Below are positions 1 through 5,353 of a stretch of 5,353 bases of DNA, one piece after another. The stretch's first letter is position 1. Every line of letters begins with the position of its first letter. The notes beneath the pieces were generated by a model. That model did not search any database and was not told where the DNA came from. It was given only the letters and a program-made list of their open reading frames with translations. Both the position numbers and the translations under genes were made by a program. Location of the stretch: contig JAUCGN010000126.1 of the NCBI GenBank assembly GCA_030378125.1, positions 1 through 5,353 of the forward strand, in the 5' to 3' direction. Source of the stretch: Thiotrichales bacterium HSG1 (GTDB taxonomy: Bacteria; Pseudomonadota; Gammaproteobacteria; Beggiatoales; Beggiatoaceae).

Positions 1-570
1 GCCATGCATTTTTTACCAGATATTTATGTAACTTGTGATGCTTGTAAGGGACAAAGGTATAACCGAGAAACTTTGGATATAAAATATAAGGGTAAAACTA
101 TTCATGAGGTGTTGGCTATGAGTGTGGAGGAAGCTAGGGATTTTTTCTCTGCTATTCCGGGTTTGTCGCGTAAATTACAAACTTTAATAGATGTTGGTCT
201 ATCTTATATAACTTTGGGGCAGAATGCAGTTACCTTGTCTGGTGGGGAAGCTCAACGGATTAAACTTGCTAAAGAGTTGTCTAAGCGAGATACTGGTAAC
301 ACTTTGTATATTCTTGATGAACCAACTACTGGCCTGCATTTCCATGATGTTAAGTTATTGTTAAATGTGCTGCACCGATTGCGAGATCATGGTAATACGG
401 TGGTGGTGATTGAACATAATTTGGATGTGGTGAAAACTGCTGATTGGATTGTGGATTTGGGGCCAGAAGGTGGTGATAAAGGTGGGAAGATTATCGCTAC
501 CGGGACTCCAGAACAGGTTGCTAAAAATAAGAAGTCTTATACTGGAAAATTTTTAAAGGGAATTTTGTGA
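1..570 (+). CDS. uvrA: UvrA excinuclease ABC subunit A, C-terminal part (5' end outside window)
   Basis: This is the last 189 residues of UvrA, the DNA-binding ATPase that finds lesions and loads UvrB in nucleotide excision repair in the cytoplasm. The reading frame is open from base 1, so the ATG at position 4 is an internal Met and not the start; full UvrA is about 940 residues. Visible in order are the CDAC pair (residues 12-15 of the fragment), the second half of the C-terminal zinc finger, followed by GQRYNRETL; the ABC signature LSGGEAQ (79-85); the Walker B segment LYILDEP (102-108) followed by TTGLH; and the H-loop histidine in VIEHN (around 139). The C-terminus is ordinary for the family ([10 protein letters not shown]). 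All catalytic motifs of the second ATPase domain that fall in the window are intact, so the gene looks functional. It converges on ssrA. The identity is secure; only the missing 5' portion is unknown. Confidence 0.97.
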   Translation, partial: AMHFLPDIYVTCDACKGQRYNRETLDIKYKGKTIHEVLAMSVEEARDFFSAIPGLSRKLQTLIDVGLSYITLGQNAVTLSGGEAQRIKLAKELSKRDTGNTLYILDEPTTGLHFHDVKLLLNVLHRLRDHGNTVVVIEHNLDVVKTADWIVDLGPEGGDKGGKIIATGTPEQVAKNKKSYTGKFLKGIL

Positions 571-601
571 TTGGAGTACAATATCTTGAAAATTAACAGA
601 A

Positions 602-630
602 TAAAACTTTGTACAGGACAAAGAGTTTTA
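602..630 (+). other. Hairpin in the uvrA 3' flank
   Basis: Thirty-two bases after the uvrA stop an inverted repeat can form a hairpin. TAAAAC (602-607) pairs with GTTTTA (625-630) and TTTGT (608-612) pairs with ACAAA (618-622), giving 11 base pairs with a two-base GA bulge and a five-base loop. It is not followed by a T-run, so it does not look like a standard intrinsic terminator. It could instead protect the uvrA mRNA 3' end or act with Rho. The pairing is seen directly; the role is inference. Confidence 0.35.
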
Positions 631-738
631 GTACAATCTGAGGGATGTTGATAACAATTTTGGAATAAGATTCTATAATATAGAACTCAAGTTTGCATAT
701 AGTACATTGTAATCAATCATATATTCAATATGAGGTAT

Positions 739-793
739 AAAAAAATCCCACAAAATGAATGACTGGATTATTTATTTTGCAACCCATCATTCA
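739..793 (-). terminator. Likely intrinsic terminator of ssrA
   Basis: On the minus strand, about 20 bases after the tmRNA CCA end, TGAATGATGG (from 793 to 784) pairs with CCAGTCATTCA (766 to 756) with one bulged base. A TTTT follows at once (755-752) and a run of seven T lies a little further on (745-739). The loop is about 17 bases, longer than usual, and GGG interrupts the T-rich tail, so it is a weak or two-step terminator rather than a textbook one. Its position just past the tmRNA and before the convergent uvrA fits termination of the ssrA transcript. Confidence 0.5.
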
Positions 794-815
794 ATATTGC
801 AGGACTATCTTAAAT

Positions 816-1195
816 TGGTGGAGATGGCGAGAATCGAACTCGCGTCCACAAGTCCGCCGCTTTTAGCTCTACATGTTTAGCCTTATCTTTATTTTTAGCC
901 AATAAGTTACCCGATAGGCAGGATAGTCTTAATGGTGATTCAGGTAAAATTTAACAGAAAAATCCCTGACGTATTTATCTGCGGTCTTATGAGATGTGAC
1001 CTTTGAGCATTTGCCTAAACAAATTCTGAGTGCATAAGCACATTCCCAGTCAAAGGCTAGCTGGTTTTAAGCAGCTAGGGCGTAAGTTTCGTCGTTTGCG
1101 ACTATAACTTAATTTGCAGTTAATTTTTACGAAGTATGCTGCTCTTCGACATGCACCTTGAGTTTTGTAACCCGTGTCGAAACCTTGTCACCCCC
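816..1195 (-). ncRNA. ssrA: Transfer-messenger RNA (tmRNA, SsrA)
   Basis: This is a complete one-piece tmRNA of 380 nt, the RNA that with SmpB rescues stalled ribosomes and tags the unfinished protein for proteolysis. The 5' end GGGGGTG (1195-1189) pairs over seven bases, including two G-U pairs, with CATCTCC next to the 3' end. A discriminator A and an encoded CCA (818-816) complete the acceptor end. The T arm is a perfect GCGAG/CTCGC stem around TTCGATT (843-827). The tag reading frame (1099-1067) has resume codon GCA and reads ANDETYALAA then TAA; with the tmRNA-carried alanine the tag is AANDETYALAA. The stop codon lies in the loop of a hairpin formed by CTAGCTG and CAGCTAG, the usual helix 5 arrangement. 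It is transcribed convergently to uvrA and divergently from the DUF3426 gene. Its promoter (1217-1245) lies 21 bases upstream of the mature 5' end, so a short leader must be removed, presumably by RNase P. Confidence 0.97.
1067..1099 (-). other. tmRNA proteolysis-tag reading frame (ANDETYALAA)
   Basis: Eleven codons inside ssrA starting with the GCA resume codon at 1099-1097 and ending with TAA at 1069-1067 encode the degradation tag. The C-terminal ALAA is the known recognition element for ClpXP-type proteases. The ANDETYALAA form, with Thr where E. coli has Asn, is one I associate with Neisseriales and some other betaproteobacteria, and it is the best taxonomic marker in the window. Confidence 0.95.
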
Positions 1196-1216
1196 TTAAA
1201 TAAACTAATGTCTAAT

Positions 1217-1245
1217 AGTATAATACCTAAGTGGATGTTTTGCAA
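1217..1245 (-). promoter_or_regulatory. ssrA promoter, sigma-70 type
   Basis: On the minus strand TTGCAA (1245-1240) and TATACT (1222-1217) are separated by exactly 17 bases. They match the -35 and -10 consensus at four and five of six positions by eye. The predicted transcript start would be about 1210, giving a leader of roughly 15 nt before the mature tmRNA 5' end at 1195. The fit to spacing and position is good; the start point is inferred. Confidence 0.65.
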
Positions 1246-1333
1246 GTTTTAAAATTAAAAAATAGTTATTTACTTGAAAATGCAGAAATTTATCTCGACA
1301 TAGAAACTTGATAAAATTGTTAAATATTTGTGT

Positions 1334-1421
1334 TACCATTTAGATAAACGTATTGCCATAAAATACTTGTCGGGTTTTGGAAATCTGTTGGGTATGAGAA
1401 TATTTATTTTCCTAAATGGTA
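1334..1421. repeat. 10-bp perfect inverted repeat abutting a promoter
   Basis: TACCATTTAG (1334-1343) and CTAAATGGTA (1412-1421) are perfect reverse complements, 78 bp apart start to start. The right copy ends two bases before the proposed -35 hexamer at 1423. This could be a pair of operator half-sites for a looping regulator or the closing stem of a structured RNA. The repeat is seen directly; a function is inference, and chance is possible in such AT-rich DNA. Confidence 0.4.
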
Positions 1422-1422
1422 T

Positions 1423-1451
1423 TTGCAAGTTTAACTCAGTTCTATTACAAT
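1423..1451 (+). promoter_or_regulatory. Candidate promoter for the DUF3426 gene
   Basis: TTGCAA (1423-1428) and TACAAT (1446-1451) are 17 bases apart, matching the sigma-70 -35 hexamer at four of six and the -10 hexamer at five of six positions. Transcription would begin near 1458 and leave a leader of about 113 nt before the ATG at 1571. The -35 hexamer and its surroundings (TTTGCAAGTTT) also occur at the ssrA promoter at 1239-1249. Weaker -10-like elements nearer the gene (for example TATTAT at 1531) lack a matching -35. Confidence 0.45.
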
Positions 1452-1570
1452 ATCAGAATGATGGGTTTATTTAGCCTCAAAAAGTATTTTTTTCATTTTT
1501 AAAACAGTAAATTACCAGTATAGGCTAATGTATTATTGAACAGTCTAAGTTAATATAGGACCACTAAGAA

Positions 1571-2281
1571 ATGCACGCCCAATGTCCACATTGTCAAACT
1601 ATATTTCATGTTACTGCCGCACATCTAAATATTGCTCAAGGACATGTCCGTTGTAGTAACTGTCGCACTATTTTCAATGCAACTAATCATTTATTAAGTC
1701 AATTATCTAAACAAACTACCACTGAACAGTATGATGATTTTCAAGAACCTGTTCCTGAATTGCTATACGAAGATATTTATACAGAAAAAAATTCTTGGAG
1801 TCCATTTTGGATATTAATGGTAATTTTATTTGGTATAATATTGGCTGGACAATACATGTGGTATTGGCAATCAGATAAAATCCTGCAACATCAAAAAATT
1901 AGGCCATGGTTAGAAAAGGTATGTTACAACTTTTTATGTGAACTGCCGCCAACCTATGATGGTGCTAGTTTTTTGATGCAAAACCACATTGCCCAAGTTC
2001 ACTCAGAAGCAAACAATACAATTCAATTTGAAGCAACTTTTACTAATACTGCTACTTTTCCACAGCCTTATCCACATTTACAATTGACATTTGAAGATTA
2101 TAACGGTAAACCATTAGCACAGCGCAATTTTAAGCCAGCTGAATATTTACAACATTCTTTAACAAAAGTCCAACAAATGCGGCCACAAGCTTCGGTGCAT
2201 GTTAAATTGGAGTTATCAAATATGGCTGACTTTATTGAAGGTAATACTGTTGTAGCTGGTTATCACTTTGAGTTTTTTTAA
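1571..2281 (+). CDS. DUF3426 family membrane protein with MJ0042-type zinc ribbon
   Basis: The product is a 236-residue inner-membrane protein of unknown function. Residues 1-36 form a zinc ribbon of the MJ0042 type, with cysteine pairs C5/C8 (CPHC) and C28/C31 (CSNC) and the family hallmarks QTIF and RTIF after each pair. A linker with acidic residues follows. One membrane segment spans about residues 79-99, so the zinc ribbon is expected in the cytoplasm and the rest in the periplasm. Residues 107-235 match the DUF3426 pattern: RPWLEKVC..LC.LPP near the start, PYPHLQLTFEDYNG and the R.F.P.EYL stretch in the middle, and AGYHFEF at the end. The start is supported by AGGA at 1557-1560, ten bases before the ATG, and by the zinc ribbon beginning right after it. 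In betaproteobacteria such genes often follow prmA, which is absent here, so this copy is probably transcribed alone. It converges on the DUF2058 gene with a 24-bp gap. Confidence 0.88.
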   Translation: MHAQCPHCQTIFHVTAAHLNIAQGHVRCSNCRTIFNATNHLLSQLSKQTTTEQYDDFQEPVPELLYEDIYTEKNSWSPFWILMVILFGIILAGQYMWYWQSDKILQHQKIRPWLEKVCYNFLCELPPTYDGASFLMQNHIAQVHSEANNTIQFEATFTNTATFPQPYPHLQLTFEDYNGKPLAQRNFKPAEYLQHSLTKVQQMRPQASVHVKLELSNMADFIEGNTVVAGYHFEFF

Positions 2282-2305
2282 GTTACATTTAACCAAAAAT
2301 TGTAT

Positions 2306-2845
2306 TCACCACATCAGATCATCTGGAACTTTATAGTCAGCATAAGGATCATCTTCATTGGTGGTAGAATTTACGTTATAACAAACTATTATTTCAGGAG
2401 TTCGCTCTAGTAATTTTTCAGCTATAGGAGCAGGAATCAAATGATAACCATCGTCTACAAATGCAATTGCTAAATGACCATTAGTCAGCTGTTGCTGTTG
2501 TTTATTAGTAACAAGAATCTGTTTCACCAATTTATCAGATTCAACAAAATTGTAAACTATGTCTGCATTAGATTCATTAACCCTATGGCGTTGAATAATA
2601 TCATGTATTTGAGATTGTAATTCTTTTTTAAAACGTTGCTCTTCTTTTAGGCGATTTAGTTCTTTGGCATGAGCGATCTCTTCATCTCGTTTTTGAGAAA
2701 CTACACTGGAAATTGAATTTTCGTCTGTTGTATTATTTTTTCGTTGTTGACGAGCTTTCAATTTAGTTTGCTTTTCTGATTTTTTGGCTTGTTTTTTGGA
2801 AATTAATCCAGTTTTTAACATCTGGTCACGTAGAGAATTATTCAT
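2306..2845 (-). CDS. DUF2058 (YaiL-like) conserved protein
   Basis: The product is a 179-residue soluble protein of the DUF2058 family, which includes E. coli YaiL; its biochemical role is not established. The N-terminus has the family opening SLRDQMLKTGLISKKQAKK and continues as a very Lys/Arg/Gln-rich segment to about residue 38. Residues 50-90 are highly charged and probably helical or coiled-coil. A compact C-terminal domain (about 90-179) ends with the diagnostic DDPYADYKVPDDLMW. The basic N-terminus is compatible with nucleic-acid or ribosome binding, but that is inference. Length and both ends match the family, so the gene looks intact. There is no recognisable Shine-Dalgarno before the ATG at 2845-2843. 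The gene diverges from the lipoprotein gene at 2989 and converges on the DUF3426 gene. Confidence 0.9.
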   Translation of the reverse strand: MNNSLRDQMLKTGLISKKQAKKSEKQTKLKARQQRKNNTTDENSISSVVSQKRDEEIAHAKELNRLKEEQRFKKELQSQIHDIIQRHRVNESNADIVYNFVESDKLVKQILVTNKQQQQLTNGHLAIAFVDDGYHLIPAPIAEKLLERTPEIIVCYNVNSTTNEDDPYADYKVPDDLMW

Positions 2846-2880
2846 AAATTTATTAAACTTGAAGGTTTCAACATCAGTTC

Positions 2881-2909
2881 ATACTAGTACCTTAGACATT
2901 AAAATTCAA
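2881..2909 (-). promoter_or_regulatory. Candidate promoter for the DUF2058 gene
   Basis: On the minus strand TTGAAT (2909-2904) and TAGTAT (2886-2881) are 17 bases apart, each matching the sigma-70 consensus at four of six positions. The predicted start near 2874 would give a leader of about 29 nt. The rest of the 143-bp divergent gap (2846-2988) is very AT-rich, and I could not single out a convincing promoter for the plus-strand lipoprotein gene. Confidence 0.4.
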
Positions 2910-2988
2910 GATTCATTACATTAAAAAATATCAACTCACTAAAATATGAATTATTTATTTATATACACAACTTAAACCTTTCACAATT

Positions 2989-3900
2989 ATGAAAATATTA
3001 TATATAATTTTAATCTTGAGTTTTATTAATTCATGTGTTCCAACTCAACCGACACTGCCTGATAAACCGGAAGGATTATTAATAATTAATTCTGATACAT
3101 CTGTTGAAAAATATCTCACAATCCAACGAGAATTTGAAACAGAACTTACTGGAATAAACATCACTAGAATAAATCTTGCCGAAGAATCTTTACGAAACAA
3201 TACATTAAACCCATCACTAGTATATGCCATTGGCTCTAAAGCCTATAATAAAGCTACTGTAGCATTTAAAAACAAACCATTGATATTTTCTTCCATGATT
3301 AACTGGAGACGTTTTAATATCACTGCCAATACTTATGGAATCGCACTTGAATTACCAGCAGAAATGCAACTGTTCATGTATAGCTATTTGTTTCCAGACA
3401 TTCATACCTTGGGGGTGTTATATAGTAAAAGTCATAATAGTCAATGGTTTGAGTTAGCTGTAGCACAGGCTAAAGAAGTTGGTTTATCGCTATATGGCAA
3501 AGCAGTAACAGATACTACTCAAGTTTCCCAAGAATTGGAAAAAATGCTACCCAAGATAGATGTTCTATGGTTAATTTCCGATCCAACAGTTTTACATGAT
3601 GCTGACCAAGTACAACAAATTTTTGCCATGACCGCCGCAGTAAAAAAACCAATATTTGCTTACAATACCCTGTTTGTTAAATATGGGGCAATTTTAACCA
3701 TTGCAGCCGATTTACCAACTATGGGGCATCAAGCAGCCTATTTAGCACAAAGTATTTTGGAACAACAAGCAAATAGTATGGAGGAAAAAATTCAACTTCC
3801 AGCTGGTTCACACATAACTTTGGATCTGAAAAGGATAAAGGAATATGGCATAAATATCAATCACTCTGCCCTATCTTCAGTGGAGAATGTTATTCAATAA
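2989..3900 (+). CDS. ABC_sub_bind family substrate-binding lipoprotein
   Basis: The product is a 303-residue putative lipoprotein resembling the ABC_sub_bind family (PF04392), periplasmic binding-fold proteins of uncharacterised ABC-type systems. Residues 1-15 are a short hydrophobic signal peptide ending INSC, with C16 the likely lipidated cysteine; Asn at -2 makes the lipobox slightly atypical. The two-lobed binding fold is suggested by alternating strands and helices: LLIINSD (30-36), VYAIGSKAYNKA (78-89), IFSSMINW (99-106), LGVLYSKSHNSQWFELA (141-157), DVLWLISDPTVL (191-202) and PIFAYNTLFVKYGAIL (221-236). A family-like GHQAAYLAQSIL (246-257) precedes the C-terminal strand. No permease or ATPase gene lies in view, so it may serve a sensor or an orphan role. 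The ATG at 2989 is set by the signal peptide; no Shine-Dalgarno is visible. The stop codon lies inside a short near-duplication, and a decayed gene follows directly. The ligand is unknown. Confidence 0.75.
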   Translation: MKILYIILILSFINSCVPTQPTLPDKPEGLLIINSDTSVEKYLTIQREFETELTGINITRINLAEESLRNNTLNPSLVYAIGSKAYNKATVAFKNKPLIFSSMINWRRFNITANTYGIALELPAEMQLFMYSYLFPDIHTLGVLYSKSHNSQWFELAVAQAKEVGLSLYGKAVTDTTQVSQELEKMLPKIDVLWLISDPTVLHDADQVQQIFAMTAAVKKPIFAYNTLFVKYGAILTIAADLPTMGHQAAYLAQSILEQQANSMEEKIQLPAGSHITLDLKRIKEYGININHSALSSVENVIQ

Positions 3901-3915
3901 ATGTTATTGTCAATA
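3886..3915. repeat. Imperfect tandem duplication across the lipoprotein stop codon
   Basis: AATGTTATTCAATA (3886-3899) is followed directly by AATGTTATTGTCAATA (3900-3915), the same unit with a two-base insertion. The stop codon of the lipoprotein gene (3898-3900) falls at the boundary. This may mark a small slippage event or the junction where the decayed downstream sequence begins. Confidence 0.5.
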
Positions 3916-4238
3916 CTACTGTAATCGATAGAACGGTCAATATAGCAATTCGTTTAGAAACTCAAACCAAACCACCAGTTTTATTTAGCTAAGAAGTTGC
4001 TAATAAAATTAACCATGCCCAATTGAAGGGTGTAGAACAAGCGGTTACTTTAAATATAGTATGTTTGGTAGTGAGATTTTTGGTAGTCCTAAACTAAGTA
4101 GTGGTAAAACTACTAGATTTTTGAAACATAGCGGGTTTTTTGAAGTCATCACTACATTATTTAGGACAATCAATTTTTGATAGTCTTGCAATGCGTAGTG
4201 ATAAATCTATTAATTTTTTGATATTAAAGGCTACCTAA
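3903..4238 (+). pseudogene. Decayed gene, possibly a leucine carboxyl methyltransferase (PPM1-type) relative
   Basis: No intact gene occupies this stretch, but protein-like sequence continues through changes of frame. One frame reads TVNIAIRLETQTKPPVLFS, hits TAA at 3990-3992, then continues EVANKINHAQ and GVEQAVTLN to about 4055. A second frame (-1 shift) reads YSMFGSEIFGSPKLSSG and TTRFLKHSGFFEV to about 4150. The first frame resumes as YLGQSIFDSLAMRSDKSINF and ends LILKAT at TAA 4236. The opening resembles the N-terminal A..RA.E...P..LF.DP.A pattern of leucine carboxyl methyltransferase-like SAM enzymes, with the stop at the expected Asp. GVEQAVTL resembles the start of their SAM motif I (G.RQVV.LGAG), and FLKHSGF suits the C-terminal helix. 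About 112 codons against a usual 270-300 implies large internal loss. The decay is fairly clear to me; the family is tentative. It cannot make a normal protein. Confidence 0.4.
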
Positions 4239-4271
4239 TTTTTCTATCAAGAGATAGTAATTACAGTATTT

Positions 4272-5353
4272 TTAATTTGCAATGATTGGCAGAGAGAGAG
4301 TAAAAGTACTGCCCTGTTCCAATTCGCTTTCAACTATAATCGTACCATCAAGTATGTGGGCAAATTTTTTGGTAATAGCAAGTCCCAAACCGGTACCACC
4401 ATAACGACGAGTCATCGAAGAGTCGCCTTGGGTAAAATATTCAAACAGTTTTTTCTGTTGCTCAATTGTCATGCCAATACCATCATCAATGACACGAAAA
4501 ATTACTAATTTATCATCATGTTTTACTTCCAAACGAATTTGGCCATTAGTGGTAAATTTAACAGCATTACTCATTAAATTCAATAACATTTGGTGCAATT
4601 TGGTAATGTCAGTATGTAGATTTAACTGGTCATTGAATTCGACAACTAAAGTATTAGCTCTTTTTTCAGCTAACGGTTTAATCGTTGCAACTACTTCATT
4701 TAAAACAGTGTTCAGTTCAAAAGTTTCTAAACATAAATCCATCTTACCTGCTTCAATTTTAGATAAATCAAGAACATCGTTAATGAGTCCCAGTAAATGT
4801 TTGCCAGAAGTCAGAATTTTTTGCAAATCTGAGATAAAATCATCTTGCTCAAAATCTTCGGCAGTTTCTTGTAACATTTCGCTATAGCCAATGATAGCAT
4901 TTAACGGGGTACGCAACTCATGGCTCATATTTGCTAAAAATTGGCTTTTAGCTTGATTCGCTATCTCAGCATCTTGACGTGCTTGGTTAGCAACATTTAG
5001 TATTTGTAAGGTTTCTAACGCACTGGCACATTGATTGGCCATAATATGAATAAGGTCTAAATCATCTTGACCTAGATGTTTGGCATTTTCTAAATAAACA
5101 AAACCGACTGGCTTTTGATTGATTTCAAGTGGAAGCAAAAGTGCATTTTTTGGCAATGTTTGATCATCAGGTTCACCAATTATCTTTTTTAAACAAATTT
5201 GCCGAATTTTCTCGATTTCCTCTGATGCTGTTGCAAAACGACCAATGCTGGATTGAACAATGATTTTATGCTGGTTATCTGCGGTGATGATAAGACCACT
5301 ATTGACTGCAGAAATCAGGCTGTTTTCCCCTAAATTACATAAACCAATTAGTT
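4272..5353 (-). CDS. Sensor histidine kinase, GAF-like plus HisKA and HATPase domains (5' end outside window)
   Basis: The frame is open from the window edge to TAA at 4274-4272, giving the last 359 residues of a kinase that autophosphorylates on histidine and passes the phosphate to a response regulator. Fragment residues 8-118 look like a GAF-type sensor domain, with [19 protein letters not shown] in the middle and a helix ending ALETLQIL. A short Ala/Gln-rich coiled linker follows. HisKA begins near 134, with the H-box SHELRTPLN and the phospho-accepting His at 144 (codon 4922-4920). HATPase_c follows with N-box Asn 262 ([11 protein letters not shown]), G1 box DDGIGM (289-294), F-box region LFEYFTQGD and G2 box GGTGLGLA (318-325). 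All catalytic boxes are intact. The protein ends right after HATPase, so there is no C-terminal receiver domain. A TTG at 5156 is an internal Leu inside the GAF-like domain and should not be taken as the start. The partner regulator is not in view. The gene faces the lipoprotein gene. Confidence 0.93.
   Translation of the reverse strand, partial: LIGLCNLGENSLISAVNSGLIITADNQHKIIVQSSIGRFATASEEIEKIRQICLKKIIGEPDDQTLPKNALLLPLEINQKPVGFVYLENAKHLGQDDLDLIHIMANQCASALETLQILNVANQARQDAEIANQAKSQFLANMSHELRTPLNAIIGYSEMLQETAEDFEQDDFISDLQKILTSGKHLLGLINDVLDLSKIEAGKMDLCLETFELNTVLNEVVATIKPLAEKRANTLVVEFNDQLNLHTDITKLHQMLLNLMSNAVKFTTNGQIRLEVKHDDKLVIFRVIDDGIGMTIEQQKKLFEYFTQGDSSMTRRYGGTGLGLAITKKFAHILDGTIIVESELEQGSTFTLSLPIIAN

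Larger units (their letters stand above)
1246..1570. other. Regulatory gap between ssrA and the DUF3426 gene
   Basis: No credible gene lies between the divergent ssrA promoter and position 1571. The stretch is strongly AT-rich and holds a 10-bp inverted repeat (1334-1343 and 1412-1421), a promoter candidate (1423-1451), a seven-base T-run (1487-1493) and a 7-bp inverted repeat TTAGCCT/AGGCTAA (1471-1477 and 1522-1528). A 14-codon frame at 1458-1502 lacks a ribosome binding site and is probably chance. Confidence 0.6.

Noticed and set aside
799..930. GACTATC just past the tmRNA 3' end (803-809) complementary to GATAGTC inside tmRNA (922-928), suggesting an attachment-site remnant or precursor pairing
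   Set aside because: Only seven bases match, no integrase or island lies beside the tmRNA, and the match is expected by chance in this span.
1458..1502. 14-codon frame beginning MMGLFSLKK in the DUF3426 leader as a leader peptide
   Set aside because: It has no ribosome binding site, no run of regulatory codons and sits over a T-rich tract, so chance is the simplest explanation.
2282..2305. Terminator between the convergent DUF3426 and DUF2058 genes
   Set aside because: The 24-bp gap shows no stem followed by a T-run on either strand.
2916..2945. TTACAT-18-TAAAAT as promoter of the lipoprotein gene
   Set aside because: The -35 matches the consensus at only two positions, and many similar AT-rich hexamers lie nearby, so it cannot be singled out.
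3045..3230. 61-codon open frame on the minus strand
   Set aside because: It lies wholly inside the lipoprotein gene on the opposite strand, has no ribosome site and no recognisable motif; it is a shadow frame.
4244..4257. Hairpin CTATC-aaga-GATAG between the decayed gene and the kinase gene, as a possible terminator
   Set aside because: The stem is only five weak base pairs, and neither strand has a proper T-run directly after it.
4471..4887. 138-codon open frame on the plus strand
   Set aside because: It is antisense to the conserved HisKA and HATPase boxes of the kinase, and its serine-rich composition is what reverse reading of that gene gives.

Overview
This is a 5.35 kb AT-rich chromosomal window, most likely from a betaproteobacterium. 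The best taxonomic clue is the tmRNA proteolysis tag, ANDETYALAA, which I associate with Neisseriales and some relatives. A DUF3426 zinc-ribbon membrane protein and a YaiL/DUF2058 protein fit a proteobacterium. I see no phage integrase, transposase, CRISPR array or rRNA/tRNA gene. I could not search databases, so the taxonomic placement is an inference.

Layout: (1) Positions 1-570 hold the 3' end of uvrA (nucleotide excision repair ATPase), cut by the window edge. (2) Positions 571-815 are the convergent gap between uvrA and ssrA, with a hairpin after uvrA and a terminator-like hairpin for ssrA. (3) Positions 816-1195, minus strand, are a complete one-piece tmRNA gene (ssrA) with an encoded CCA end and a good sigma-70-type promoter at 1217-1245. 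(4) Positions 1196-1570 are regulatory DNA between divergent transcripts; they hold a plausible promoter for the next gene and a 10-bp inverted repeat abutting it. (5) Positions 1571-2281 encode an inner-membrane DUF3426 protein with an MJ0042-type zinc ribbon. (6) Positions 2306-2845, minus strand, encode a DUF2058 (YaiL-like) protein, convergent with the previous gene. (7) Positions 2989-3900 encode a lipoprotein of the ABC_sub_bind family, divergent from the DUF2058 gene. (8) Positions 3903-4238 appear to be a decayed gene, tentatively a leucine-carboxyl-methyltransferase (PPM1-type) relative with a stop codon, frameshifts and a probable internal deletion. (9) Positions 4272-5353, minus strand, are the 3' part of a hybrid-type (HisKA plus HATPase) sensor histidine kinase with an N-terminal GAF-like segment; its start lies outside the window.

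Working together: uvrA and ssrA are housekeeping genes for DNA repair and ribosome rescue, and DUF3426 and DUF2058 proteins are conserved but poorly understood. The lipoprotein without visible permease or ATPase partners, the eroded gene beside it and the facing histidine kinase form a more accessory-looking end. A lipoprotein-sensor/kinase partnership is possible but rests on proximity alone. I found no convincing undescribed system. The features most worth a second look are the decayed methyltransferase-like gene and the operator-like repeat upstream of the DUF3426 gene.
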